Shown here piece by piece: positions 46,020 to 58,810 of a stretch of DNA of 64,000 nucleotides (the first letter of the stretch is position 1; each line of letters begins with the position of its first letter). The notes under the pieces were generated by a model. That model had not been told where the DNA came from and ran no database searches. It was given only the letters and a program-made list of their open reading frames with translations. The translations under genes were made by a program, and so were the position numbers. The DNA comes from Pseudocercospora fijiensis CIRAD86 (taxonomy: Eukaryota; Ascomycota; Dothideomycetes; Mycosphaerellales; Mycosphaerellaceae), in NCBI RefSeq assembly GCF_000340215.1, contig NW_006921554.1:186001-250000 (forward strand). The letters run 5' to 3'.

Positions 46020-49000
46020 ATACTTATAATAAAATTCTTCTACCGCTTCCTTTATATTAGTAAAGTTTCTAAAGGCTTCCTATATAGATCTATTATAACT
46101 AATCTATTTTACTTTATACTAGACATTCTTATCCTTCTTTTTTATATCTAGTATTCTTTCTACTTCCTATTCTTTATCTCTATCGATAACTAGTGGTAGC
46201 GGCGGCTCGTATCGTTAACTAGATGTGTCTATCTTTAGTACTAGGATTAGTAAAGAGATATAAAAGACGTTATATATATATATATATTAAATTAGGCAAC
46301 TTTAATTAGTACGCGTATAGTAATACGATCTTAACGATCTTATATAGTTTAGAGTTCTTAATACCGACCTTAGCGTTTAGTTAATTAGTACTTATTTCTT
46401 TAAGCGATAAGAAGATCTTTTTACCGATATAATAGATAGAAGTAGATCGGCGATATTAGTTAGCTAAGTCTTCTATATAAGATTACTAATACTATATCTA
46501 TTTAATAAGATATATCTCGAGACTTTATGAATAATTAATCTGGACTTAAGTATTATAGTCTAGTAGTAGGTCTTCTTCTAATAGGATTAAAGATTTACTA
46601 CCGAGATAAGGATTATAACTACAACTAGCTTAGAACGGCGATAATCTAGTAGTTTAAGAAGGGGCGTTATTTATTATAAATTTAGTAATAGAGAGCTAGA
46701 GGCTCCAGTTATCTTACTTATAGTTTATATATAATCGGAGATATCCTTCGAGGACTTTATTAAGATATTTAATCTATCTATTAGTTTAGAAATAACGAGC
46801 GGTCGATAGGCTATATTTAATATATAAACGCTTATATAAGTAGTTCTAGAATTTAGAAATAAACTATATACTATAGTCGGAAGTAATAGGATCTAGAAGG
46901 CTATAAAGGTTCTAAATATAAGTAAGATAGGTATTAGCGACTATTTAAGCGTTTAACTATCCTTTCTTATATATTAATAGTATAATATATTATATCTTAG
47001 TTAATCGATCGATAATAATAAAAATCGAGTTATATCTAGAGCTATTAGATAGGCTAGTAATAAAGTCTATTATTATACTCTTCTATTAAATAGTTAGTAT
47101 AAATAGAAATCGTAGGAGCCTTTATTTAGCGTATTTTAAAGATTTAGTTTAGAAGTAGATATAGTAGATACCGATATATCGTTTAATATCCTTATATATT
47201 TATAGCTAGTAGTAACTATAGCTAATAAAGTAGAACGTCTTTAGAATCCCAAAATAGCCTATAGCGGAATAGGTATAGTATATATAGATAATATTAATAT
47301 AAAGCGGCTTTCCGATTCTCTAGCTTCTAGTATAGAGAGATAGTTATAATAAAATGAGAAACTATCTTTAATTTTATAATCTAAAAGAGATAATAAAAAA
47401 TTTATAAAAGGATCTATTTTACTATAAATATATTCTTTTATTTATTAGAAGAGAATATCTTAAATTAAGATATCTTAAAGCCGCTTAGTAATACTCTCGG
47501 CGTTAATTAAAGTCTCGGCGCTAAGAGTTTCTATAGTAAATATAACTATATTATCGCTTATAGTACTAATATACGCTTTCGTAAATTAAGGTTTATTATA
47601 ATTCTTATCCTAGTCTTAACCCTAAGAGTTATTATTATAAAAAATATAGAAGTCGTAAAATTATCCGGTTCTTCGAGAATTGTAATTATTTACCTTAGGG
47701 TTACGTAACCATAACCCTAACCCTAACCCTAAGGAGAAGATCTCGTAGGCGGCGGATCGAAGATCTACGGCTAGATTATATAGCTTTGCTATAGGTTAGT
47801 GGTTATATTTAATATATAAATCTTTATCTAATAATAGTAGGTTAATAAAGCCATATATAAGCAAATCTAGCTTTATTTCTTATCTACTAAAGTAATATAT
47901 AATTTCGAAGTTAAACCTACTAAAGAACTTACTTTAGCAGGCTTAGCGGCGGTTAAGTTATTTAGTAGACATATAAAATTATAGATTATAGTAATTAGTA
48001 ATAATATAGATAGGCTTCTTATTAAACTAGTAGCCCTCTAGCTCTAGTTTTTATAATTTAAAAGCCTTTATAATAGCGAGAAGTTCTTTATCGTAAATCT
48101 TCTAGTTATACCTAGCTAGGGTCATCTTCTCTAAAAAGTAGGTAACTAGCTTCTATATACCGTTAGTATATAGCTATAATATAATACCTCTAGTAATATA
48201 GTCGGAGGCGTCTATTTCGATTATAATAGATAAGTCCGGATTATAATAGACTAGTATAAATATAGAGACGAAGGCGGTTTTTAGCTATTTAAAGGAGTCT
48301 TAGTAGACTACCGTTTATATAAAGAATATATCTTTATACGTTAATAGGACTATAGGCTTTATAATATATACGAAGTCTCGAAGAAAATAGTAATAGAAGT
48401 CTATAAAGCCGAGAAAGGACTATATATCTTTAATATTAGCTAGAATAGGCTAGTCGTATATAGCTTCGATCTTCTCTTTATTTATATAGATATCGTTAGT
48501 ACTAACGACGAGGCCTAGATACTTAATAGTTATTATTTTAAATTCTAATTTTAATATATCTATATATAAGCTAGCTTTAAAAAGGGCGTCTATTACTTAA
48601 CAAACGTAATAGCGGTATTCTTCGATAGAGTTAGAATATCTAAATATATTATCTAAATAGATAGTATAAAATATATCGAGGAATAGTCGAAGGGCGTTAT
48701 TAATAAACTACTAGAAGGTTAATAAGGCGTTATAGAGGCCGGAAGATATAACCTTATATTCGAAGAGGTCGTACCGGATATAGAAGGCGATTTTCTACTT
48801 ATAGCCTTATTCGATACGGAGCTAATTAAAAGCCGAAATAATATCGAGTTTAGTATTTACTACTACTTTATTTTATTAGTCGAGTATTTTCTAAATAGAA
48901 GAGATTAGATATCTATTTTTTACCGTAATCTTATTTAGTTTCCTATAGCCTATATAGAAGCGTAGGCTATCCCTTAGTTTCTTAACGAATAGTACTAGTA

Positions 49001-49780
49001 AGGAGTACTACGATATCGATACTTAAATAAATCCCTTATTAAGATTATCTTTTAAATAGTTATATAAGACTTTTAATTCTTCGTATAATATACTATAAAG
49101 CGGGCTATATATAGTCTCCTTATCCTCGATAGTATTAATACGGTAATACTATCCTAGTCGGTATAGTAGTAATTTCTTTATATTTTCCTATAAGAGCAAT
49201 ATTAACCTACTATAATAGTACTAAGGGACTTTATTAGTAGGATCGATATACTTCTTCCTAGCTATTTCTTTCTCTATATTCTATAACTACGTAGCGAATA
49301 TAAATAAATCCTTCTTTATAGTTTACTAGTCGAAGACTTATATACTTACTAGAGCTATAGTTATACTAGCGATATAAATAAATAGAGATAGTAAGCGTTT
49401 CTATACTAGTCGAGATAACGGAATTAGCGGAGATAAGGGCGGAGATGAGAACTAGATAAATATTAATTAGCGCGTAGAATAGTCGCTCTATATATAGTAC
49501 TTTTGTATTAAGTCGATAAGTTTTATCGTATTAATATCGTCCGATAGATTATAAGCTAGTTATTTCTAATAGTACTACGTTACTATAGGCACGGCGTAAG
49601 CTAGCGTACTATAGCCTTTACGATCGGATAGGCTATAAATATAGACGATAGTATATAAGTCGTTATAGCATTCCCTATAGTAGTTAGAGTTAAACTATAT
49701 CTAGCTAAGCCTCTAGTCGATACGGGGGTTATATTTATTAAGCTATAGGCGGCTAAGAATAATAGGATAGTATCCTAATA
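46020..49780 (-). pseudogene. Gypsy C pol relic with C-terminal chromodomain
   Basis: Protease end near 49740 (YNPRID block). RT about 49350-48350 with IYLDNIF at 48655-48635 (YLDD with Asp to Asn by RIP) followed by RYSNSIEE. RNase H about 48300-47760. Integrase about 47600-46520, its end with YSLSTAR, VLEGYLRLYINYK and a later KIFLSLKEIST block. Chromodomain at 46185-46020: EVERILDIKKKDKNV, YKVK and a NFTNIKEAVEEFYYKYP end, with Trp codons turned to stops. A telomere-like tract (47704-47732) lies in the RNase H/integrase linker. Chromodomains steer such elements to heterochromatin. Confidence 0.85.
47690..47735 (-). repeat. Telomere-like TTAGGG tract inside gypsy C pol
   Basis: Three TTAGGG units, then TTATGGTTACGTAACCCTAAGG on the minus strand (written here in two overlapping parts: TTATGGTTACG and TAACCCTAAGG). 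The local pol frame reads TAG-GGT repeats, i.e. former Gln-Gly. The sequence after it matches that after the tract of gypsy A. Confidence 0.65.
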
Positions 49781-49799
49781 TAGTAAGATAGAAAGCCCT

Positions 49800-52268
49800 A
49801 TATTCGATATAGCTATTAATATTAACGGTCGCTCTAGTATACTAAGTAACGTTTACTATAAACCTACCGTTAAAGGTAGTTAATCTATAAGGCTCCTTTA
49901 AGTTATAGATAGAAAGCCAGCACCAGTATACGTAATAGGAGTTAATAAAAGAGAGACCGGTATAACCGTAATTAACTATTACTAATAATTAATATTCGAT
50001 ATCTTACCCTATATCTAGTATACTAGACTAGGGTTTATTAAAAGCTATTAAGATATAATATAAGACGAGATACTATTTATCGTCTTTAGGTACAGTACTT
50101 CCTAATAATATAAGTAAACTAATTCTTATATTCTTTAAGCGATAATATTTCTAGCGATATAGTTCGTTCTATAATAACTATATTAGTAACTCTATCGTAA
50201 TTAGCTCTTAAACGCGACTTTTCTTAAAAGCTATACTTTTCTCTCCTTATTACTACTATTATTAATCTCGTTATTAGTAGGAGATAAGTTAGTAGGTATA
50301 GTAGAAGTACTAAAGGAGGAGATATTTATATTTTAATAATTACTACTATTATAGACTTAGTTATAGCGAATAAGTTTAGAATAGATAGTATTAGAGTAGA
50401 CGTAATTACTACTATAGAAGCGATATAAGCCTTTACGGCGACGGCGATCTCGCTCTTCGAGAATAATACGACGGTAATTACTCTAACCCTAACCCTAACC
50501 CTACCCCTAAGTAAAGAGGTCTATAGCGTCTAGATTACGGATAGTAGTCGTAGTCGTCGTAGTAGTACTAGTATTACTAGCTAAGGTAAATAAGCCTTAG
50601 TTATTATATAGGGTTACGTACTCTTATAGTATATAGCTATTACTAGAGCTACTAGCGCTACCGTTATTATAGTTAGTATAAAACTTAAAGCTCGGGTTAG
50701 TAGTATTACTAGTACTAGGTTTAGTACTATTACGATTAGCTTCTATATAGTACTAGCGGAGTCGATTATCGATAATAGTTAGTCGTCGATATTAGGCTAA
50801 AAACTTAGTAGGCTTATTATATATATTACTAAGTACTACCTTTAGTTCGGATAATAGGCTACGCTTAAGAGCGTTAACCTAAGCTCGGCTTTTATAACTA
50901 AGTAAGGCGTTAAGTCGGTTAAATTCTACGAAGTAGTAAGTAAATTCCTTATTCTTCTACTTTAGGTTATCTAATTTATAGCCGATAGTAGCAACTTTAT
51001 TAGAATCGCCGAAGGCGTCTATTAGTAGGTTATAGAAGTCGTCGAGATCTTTAAAATCTATAATAACTCTATATTTATCGTATTAAACGTACAGTTAAAC
51101 TATTAAACGAGCCTTACTAGTAGTACGGCTATACGCGTATACTAGTCTATTTTAGGATATTAGAAAGCGGTCGCGGTTAATCGTTAACTTAATCGTAAGT
51201 TTAGTAAGGAAGGGTTTTAGTTTCTTACGGTTACTATTATACTTCTCTAGATCTAGATATTTCTCGCTCTTACTATATCCGACGTCGTCGTCGTTATAAC
51301 TATATCTATAGTTAAACTAAAGGCGTCGTTCTAGTCGGTACGAGAGGCTACAATTATCCCTTAGAGGCGACTAGGCGACTAAAGCGTATACGACCGAGAT
51401 AGTTAGAATTACCGAAAGGCCGATAAGAGATACTATCTCTAGATATAGTATCTAGGGGCGCTAGGTAGATATTAAATAGTTAGAATAAGGGTTAGCCGTC
51501 TCCTAGTATAGGTCTATTCGGGTTACGTAATAATAAAGCTTCTATATTACGACGAGTATAAGCGGCTTATTTACTAGACTAATAAGTAAAGTCTTCGGCG
51601 GAGGCTTATTACTACTATAGGCGTACTACTTAGTAAGCTAGATCGTTGCGTTACTAGTATACGATAACTAAAGTATTCTATACTAGCTAAGCGGCTTAGC
51701 GTTAGCGCTCTATTTCTATACAGGCTTAAACTAATTCTTTATTAAGATAGATATTAGTCTCGCGGTAAGCCTATTATATTTATTCGATTATCTCTATCTC
51801 TTACTAGTATTACTTATAGAGGGTAGCTATAGACTAGTATAGTTTAGTTATACGCTAGAATATAGTTTCGGCTACCTCTTAATTACTTAATCTACGGAAG
51901 AGATTCTAAAAGTCCTAGATACTACTAGGAATAGGCTAGTATAGTATATTATTAATATCTGTAAGGCTAGTTCGTAGGCTTTAGAGTAGTTTCTACTTAG
52001 AAACTCCGTTTACTAAATAGTTTCCTCTACTAGGGATATTATTATTAGTAAACTTTAAGCCGCTACTATAATTAGTCGGTAGGCCTAACGGATCTATAGC
52101 GAATAAGTAGCATTACTATAGTCGGTAGTTTAGGATAGGTTAGTATATAAGTAACGATATAAGGTTTATCGGCGCTATTATATAACGAGGAGCGCGGAAA
52201 TAGAAATAGCGATAGCGATCGCCGGCGAGTCGTACTAGTAGGCAATAGTACCTACGACTACGTTATAC
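49800..52268 (-). pseudogene. Gypsy C gag relic
   Basis: Region between 5' LTR and pol. Near 50500-50380 the minus strand reads TAG-GGT repeats (former Gln-Gly), a basic RRRRKG run and a Tyr/Phe pattern that would be a zinc knuckle if Tyr codons were Cys/His. Capsid domain not recognised with confidence; call rests on position. Confidence 0.5.
50482..50513 (-). repeat. Telomere-like tract inside gypsy C gag
   Basis: Three CCCTAA units flanked by CCCTACCCCTAAG. In frame it is Gln-Gly repeats with CAG changed to TAG. Confidence 0.65.
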
Positions 52269-52448
52269 TATTAAGATATCGGTTAAGTAGCTATCTAATT
52301 TAATAACAAGTTAGAGAAAGAAAGGAAGAGATTCTTCCGTAAGAGGTACTTTTATCCGCTTATTAGAGATCCGACTTAGTTATATAGCTTAGATACGTAG
52401 TTCGGTTACGTAATACGATTTTATACAGAAGTCGCTAAGATCGTAAGA
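52269..52448 (-). repeat. Gypsy C 5' LTR
   Basis: 180 bp partner of 45700-45879; differences are mostly transitions, with a few transversions near 52398-52408. Confidence 0.85.
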
Positions 52449-52453
52449 GATTA

Positions 52454-53300
52454 GTAGTACGTTCCGATTACTATTATTACTAGAACGCCGAAGGATATAA
52501 GGTCGCTTATATAACCTAGTATTAGTAGACGAGAAATATAAAGAAGAGTTCCCCGAGGTAGTAGAGTATATTTAAACTATAGAGGGATAGACTACGTTTA
52601 GGTGCCTAATATATAAGATTTATTCTAATTATCGCCGACGGACGAGACGAAGGATAGTACGCGTTATACTATATAGAGTCGGCGATACTAGTAATTATAC
52701 GGAAATCGCTATATCTACTAATACTAGGCTAGCGATGTTGGACGGTTCTAGAGCGGTACCGGCGTGCCGCGTGCTAAACAACGCGTAGTAGAGTATAGTT
52801 ACGGTATAAGAGTAGAATAGGAAGGTAAAACCTATATATCGACTATACGAACTCGATTATCGCTAGCCTACAGTTAAAGGCCGCGCGTTAGTAAGAGTTA
52901 ATAATATAGACCTCGACCGATTAGTTAAGATACTACGGATAGATATATATCTATATATATAGTAGTAGCGACCGAGCGAGAAATAAATAGTATAGATATA
53001 CCGGTTACTTTCGTATAATATCGAAGGTATTACTATATACCGTCGGCCTCGACTCTAATTACCGCTAGACTACTAATAGCGTTAAATTAGTAGTTCCCGA
53101 ACCCGACCTACGATAGAATCGGGCTAACGTCGCTAAGATACGAAAATAGCTAGTAGACTACGATTATGCTTTAGCGTTAGTAGGATATATCCGATAGAGC
53201 TAATAAGGGATTACAGACGGCAACTCGGGTAGTCTATATAGGAGTAGAGGATTAAACGGTAATTTAATATCCCCTTTTCGTAGTATAAATAAGTACGAAG
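52454..53300 (+). pseudogene. Unidentified coding relic
   Basis: Plus-strand frame with RIP-type stops (LVLVDEKYKEEFPEVVEYI, later GRALVRVNNIDLDRLVKILR). It may continue the frame left of gypsy C. Not recognised. Confidence 0.35.
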
Positions 53301-53359
53301 ACGCGTATAGCCTATTACACACTACCTCAGATTCGTAATAGCAATACTACTCGTTATAG

Positions 53360-53386
53360 CACACACAACACACACACAGCACACAT
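53360..53386. repeat. CA microsatellite in a CpA-free landscape
   Basis: CACACACAACACACACACAG followed by CACACA: about ten CpA steps intact where the surrounding kilobases have almost none. A TATAAATAA lies upstream at 53283. Confidence 0.85.
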
Positions 53387-53544
53387 AATAGAGGTCGTAA
53401 CTACGAAAAGGAAGAATATAGAACTAAATCGTTATTCGATTCGATAGAGCTAGGTAAATACACTAGAAGCGAAAAAGAAAATAAGAAAGAGACTTCTTTA
53501 TACGTAGCGAGTAGTATCGGATTAAGATTTGTAAAGATAGTATA

Positions 53545-54470
53545 TACTAGAGTACGGCAATACAAGACTAATACAGCTAGTATAAGGGCAGAGGTAGTAA
53601 AGATCTAGTAAGGCTAAAACGGAAGTATAACGACTATAAGGCGAATCGAGGCGACGATATAAAGCTATTAAAGCGATAGAAGAAGCGGGATAAAGGGTTA
53701 ATTACTACCGAAGAAGAACGTTTGAATAGAAAGAAAGGCTTACTCGAAGCTAGAGAGTAACTATTATATAACGAGACGCGTAGCAAGCTATTTGCTACTA
53801 CGTTAACTAGGGCTAGATAATATAAGACGATGTTTCCTACTACCTAAGCCCTAGTATAAATAGAAGTAACAATTAAGGAAGTATAACGTAAAAACTACGA
53901 TCGATTACTAGCTTTATATATAATATTACTATAGCTAGGAGGCGATATACTATCGAAAGATATAATAAAAGCAGTCCGTAGAGATTCCGATATAATAGTA
54001 TCGAGACTAATATTAGAATAGTTATAAGAAGCTATACGAAAGGAGCGAGGCTACGGTAATACCTATATCTAAGCGACCTTAATAACTAAAGCGCCGATCG
54101 TAATAACCGATACTAAAAAAGATAGTATATACTAGTAAGGTACTCGATAACTAAATCTTCGAGTACTACGATAACAAACTAGTAAGTATATATCGGAAAT
54201 AGTATAGATAACGGATAGGAGCTAACGGTCGATATATACTACGCGCTACCTAAATAAGCTTATATATAAGTATCTAGTAGGTATACTACTCCGGTAAGAT
54301 CGGCGAGGCTAGAATATATATATTAAAAAGTACTACTATAACGTTAACCCTTTTATAATACTATCTACCGCTACCCTACTTAGTATAATACTAACCGGAT
54401 AGTCGAGCGATTCGTATTTAACTAAAATAGGAGCTAGTGTTAGCTATATTAGTAGTAGTATTAGCTAGTA
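53545..54470 (+). pseudogene. Unidentified coding relic, basic and helical
   Basis: About 300 codons on the plus strand with only TAG/TAA faults; basic N-terminal half (LKRKYNDYKANRGDDIK, TEEERLNRKKGLLEARE) followed by VTIKEV and LLALYIILL segments. Possible coiled coil. Family not recognised; it lies just downstream of the CA repeat and TATA-like box. Confidence 0.4.
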
Positions 54471-54525
54471 TTAGCTAGATATTAGTTAAGTGTTAGCTAG
54501 ATATTAGCTAGTATTAGCTACCTCC
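54430..54525. repeat. Tandem TTAGCTAGTA/TTAGCTAGATA repeats
   Basis: Eight or so copies of TTAGCTA with 3-8 base spacers. Confidence 0.8.
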
Positions 54526-54529
54526 CTAA

Positions 54530-55430
54530 TTTATAGAAAAATCTTATATCTAGTAGAACCGAATTACGCTTAGGGTTCTTTTTACTAAAATCTATTAAGA
54601 CACTATCGAGATATCTACGTAAACGTATATATTCCTTTAGATTTTAAATATATCTTAGTTATCTCGTACTATACTACTATTTATACTAATCCTAATCGAT
54701 TCTATATATAGGATACCTCTATTACGATACCTTTTTTTTTAAATAGAAAATCCTCTAAGTCCGCGAGTTACGCGCGTTTTAAGGGCGCTCGCGAGGTAGG
54801 GTCGCCCCCGAAGTTAGGATTCCCTATATAAAAGTAGCCGGCTAGCGGATCTATATTAGGAGCGGAACCGCCTTATATAGAAATCGTATCCTAGTATATT
54901 CGGAGGATATATATATAAGAGTAGTATTTTAGATTCTTCGAAGAAACTATTTTGCTATCTTATACATTTTAAGGAGTATACCTTTAAAACCCCCTTTCGC
55001 CGAGGGAAACTAGGCACATTTACTACGGGCCTAAATCGAAATTTTACTAGAATCTATATAATATAGATTCTAATTTAGATACTACTCGAGTTTAAGTACT
55101 AAATTAATATTCGAAGTATAAAGTATAGCGACTTAAAAGCGATTTTAATCGGGAGGGTAGGTAGTCCTATAAGACCTATCCTAAATGTCGCGGGAGAAAT
55201 ATACGTTAAAGGCGGCTATAAAGGCGATCGCGGAGCCCTACTACTAGCGTAGAGGCCCCTAATGTTTGTCGGAGAGGTCGGGTCGAAACTTCTACTAAAA
55301 GGGAGTAAAGACGGGCTATCGCGAGAGAGGACCGCGTAAATCGGGCGTTACGATCTAATAGGGCTCTCTTACTTACGCGCGATATAAATTCATTTACTTA
55401 TAGTAGCTATAATATACCTTAGCCCTATAG
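54530..55430. other. AT-rich stretch without recognised gene
   Basis: No family seen. More A/T-rich than its surroundings, with a T8 run at 54732. Confidence 0.35.
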
Positions 55431-55439
55431 AGAATATCG

Positions 55440-58150
55440 GATAGTTAATTCTACCCTCTACTCGTATTGTTCGAATCCCGGCGTTTCGGATATTACTACT
55501 AAGCTAAAGTAGTACGAAACGGGTAGCTACTTTACTATCCGGTCGGAATTTTAGGGTAGTAGTCTCGAATTTAGTTACTACCGGCAATACGGTATCTTTC
55601 CCCGTACGATTCCTAGCTCTAGTAGGGCTTCGGAGTCGTCGAGATCTCGAATAAATAGGCGTTCTCTTAATAAGATTCGCGAGGCAACCTAGGCTACTTA
55701 CGAACTAGACGAGGGTAATATTAGCCTTAAAAACGCCGAAATACTCGAACAACGTCGTACTCGAACGGCTCTATCTAATACCGACTTCGACCGGTATATA
55801 AGATTTAGCTAATAGATAGATACTATATCTTAGATACGGTATCAAATATGCCCCCGCCGGCAGCTAGATCCTAGGCTAGATTCTACTACTAGTACTTATA
55901 GCTATTACCTAGAGGCTACTAAGTCGAACCCCCCTCTAATTCCGCTATTCTCTAAGGCAAATAATATAGACCTAGGCGAGCTAGCGGTAGATTTACCTTA
56001 ACTTAGCGATATAGAACAGCTCCTAATCGCTAGGGTCTATACTACCGTTAAGATACTTACGGTTCGGAGCTAGTAGTATAAGTACCGCGGATATATCGCT
56101 TATTTCCTTCGCGATATAGTATCTATTTATAAGAAACTACCGCGGCTACCTAACGAGGTAGATATACTATTACTTAGGCCTCGGAACCTAAATACTAATA
56201 AGATTACATCCTTTAATCGCGAATTCCGCGTTCGTAGGTAGGCTATTAAGTTAAAGTTAGAGTATTTAAAGGATAATTATCCTAATATCGAAATCGACCC
56301 TACTCTATTATCTTAGCTTCTGCGCGATAATAGCGTATTAGGCTAGATTTAGACCGAGTTAGTAGAGTCCGACGAAACTACTACTAGCGATCGGCTATAA
56401 TATTTAGATACTACCGGCGAGGACGAGGAATTTCCTATTAAAACCGCCGCTATCCCGCAATTAGGGCAGATCCGGAATCCTAATTAAACCCTACTAGATA
56501 ATATACGGTCTATAGAGAGTATAGTAGGGGGAGATAATCCCGAAGTTAGCTAAGGAGGCGCCTAGAATCCGACTAAAGTTAGCCGGGCCCCCCCCGGGCG
56601 AGTTTATATAGATTCGCCTAGCCTCGTAGTCTACCCTACTTAACGTAGCCCTATTTATAAGCGCGACCTATCGACGAGCAGGACACTAACAGTAGCCTTC
56701 CATTACTTGCCTTTCCGTACCTATATTCGATAGGGTAGGGCGATTTCTATCGCCCTTACGAAAGAATAGTTAGTTTGAAGGACTATATTGAAGCCCTACT
56801 ATACTATTACGACGGTCGATTTAGTTCCTATACTAGCTAGCGGTATACGGTATTTAATATCTATTACCGAAGCTTAACTCGTAGCTAGTCTACGTACCTT
56901 GTCTATAGTCTCGAAGTTGCTAATAGCCTTATAAAGGAGCAACTACGAGAGGCCTTACTAAATCCGGAGTTCTCGGATTCTAAGTCTATTTTAGATATAA
57001 TTATAAGGTACGGGCGGTCCCTAATAAGTACGAGGCCGTATATAGACGCCCGCCGAATAGAATTAGAAGCGATAGTTCGGTCTCTAGGATATCCGGCGCT
57101 TTTTAGAACCTATAGTCCCGCCGATCTATAGTAGAACTATTTACTTCGGTTAAGTCCGTTCTATAACGAATAGAAACCGGGTAGTTTAGCCGATTCTATC
57201 TGTCTAGTACGGGAGTTTCTTAAGGACTATCCGTATATTGTAGTAGATCTATTTAAGCGTCGGTTAAAGCTCTTGTTTAAGACTATCTTAGAGCCTAAAT
57301 TTAGGGTATCTAACTCGTAGATTCGGCTTGAGTTTTAAGGAAGAGGTAGTATATATACGTACTATTTTCTTTAGATAGACGAGCTACTATCGGTTAGTAT
57401 TACTACCGACGAGGGGCGTTCGGCACTTGCTACGCGTTAGGAGAGATATATCGTTACTTTAAATCCGGATACAAGTCGGTAGTGTACCCTTATTAGCTAT
57501 AGTACTATAAATTTGGATACCCCGGAAATAGAAAATAATCTCGAGTTTCTATCGGATCTTATAAACCGACTTTAGCGGCACTCGTATAACGATTATTGCC
57601 TACGCTATAAGAAGGGACAAGGTACGGCTAATACTATAAAATATTACCGGTTTTACTTTCTGTATACTATCCTAGAGAGGGCCGAGGTTTCTAATCGCTA
57701 TAATGCTAAGTTTATTATATATATTATCGAGTATAACGATTAGAACCTTAATTACTTTAATCCCCTTTTAACGATAGCCTAGAGAGCGAACACCGATCTT
57801 ACTCCGTATACCGATATTAAGGTAGTACTGTAATATATTATTAAGTACTATTCGAAAGCTAAGGTTACTATAAAGCCCTATTCGGAACTTATACGGGATA
57901 TCCTACACCGTATATCTAATAGGCGGCCCTTAGTCTCGCTTGCCGCTAAGCTACTTAATAAGCTAGTTTCCGAACGAGATTAGTCTACGTAAGATATTTC
58001 GTTTATTCTGCTAGGTTATAATTTAGTAGATTATACGCGGTAGTTCGTTAACCTTAACTATAGACCGCCGGTAGAGTAATAGGTACTATTTAGGCTAAAC
58101 AACCTCGGCGAGGGGCACCCCTAGCAGACTACGCGTAGGACGATTTATAT
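55440..58150 (+). mobile_element. Helitron relic, 3' truncated
   Basis: Plus-strand frame. 55990-56340 matches the N-terminal domain common in fungal Helitron proteins (LSDIEQLLIARVYTTVKIL, RGYIAYFLRDIVSIYKKLP, LRPRN, FRVRR). 56690-57340 matches the Helitron-like N domain: a FY.P.ERIVSLKDYIEALL block, DGRFSSY, LREAL, ITRYGRSL-like segment, LGYPALFRTYSPADL, then FKTILEPKFRVS. 57480-58075 continues with SLNPDTSR-like and YNDYCLRYKKGQGT blocks. The PIF1-type helicase that should follow is absent: the element stops where hAT copy 3 begins. RIP stops throughout. Confidence 0.85.
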
Positions 58151-58157
58151 AAAGTAT

Positions 58158-58362
58158 CCTACTTTTTTTTCCTACTTTAGCCGAAGCTACCTTCTTTTTC
58201 GATACTATTTTATAAGGAACCCCCTTCCTTTATATATACTACGAATAGTCCTCCTCTTCCGATATCTCGTTCTCGCTACGGTCTTTCCGTACTTAGCGTC
58301 CTTTACCCTTACTCTTTTCTAAGTTCTTAAGGTATCTCTATACGCGTTTAGGCGACGAGAGT
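58158..58362 (-). pseudogene. Histone H3-like gene, copy 3, tail only
   Basis: Minus strand: the basic tail (PKRV, YLKNLEKGKSKG, ENEISEEEDY, VSKKKVASAKVGKK) as in copy 2, cut before the histone fold at the Helitron junction. The start ATG is ATA, as RIP would give. Confidence 0.7.
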
Positions 58363-58679
58363 ATACCGGTAGTACCTAGAAAATCTCTAAGCCTTTAATC
58401 GTAAAAAGATATTAAGTACCTCTTACCTTCCGAAGTGTATAGTCTTCTATTAAACCGGTATAGTAGGCCCTCGTTAGATTCGTAATTAGTATAGTCGCTA
58501 TAGGGAGAGGAGGCGGCCGACTTAGTAAGGCCCGAAGAGCCGAATTTGTAAGGTATATTTGTATTTTAGAATATAGGGAAAGGGAAGAAGGAGAGGAAGA
58601 GCGAATAGAGACTTAGAAATAATAGTAGGCGAGCGGGGTAGGTTGCTATCGCAACTACTCTATTTAGGAATTTAAAACA

Positions 58680-58810
58680 TATTAGGAACGTATACCGGCT
58701 ATATACGCCGGCTATATACGCCGGCTATATATACCGACTATATAGGTCGGTTATATATAGAAACTCTAGTAAATATAGCTATTTACTAGCTATACCTACC
58801 GGCTATATTA
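58680..58810. repeat. CCGGCTATA-type repeat cluster downstream of hAT transposase
   Basis: About six units of CCGGCTATATACG and variants. Also at 1146-1235 and 13512-13592. Confidence 0.8.

Larger units (their letters stand above)
45700..52448 (-). mobile_element. Gypsy C: chromovirus-type Ty3/gypsy element, full length, RIP-inactivated
   Basis: 180-bp LTRs (45700-45879, 52269-52448) and a 5-bp target duplication GATTA (45695-45699, 52449-52453). Gene order on the minus strand: gag, protease, RT, RNase H, integrase, chromodomain. A GGGGG-containing polypurine tract lies next to the left LTR at 45880-45895. Total 6,749 bp. Confidence 0.88.
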
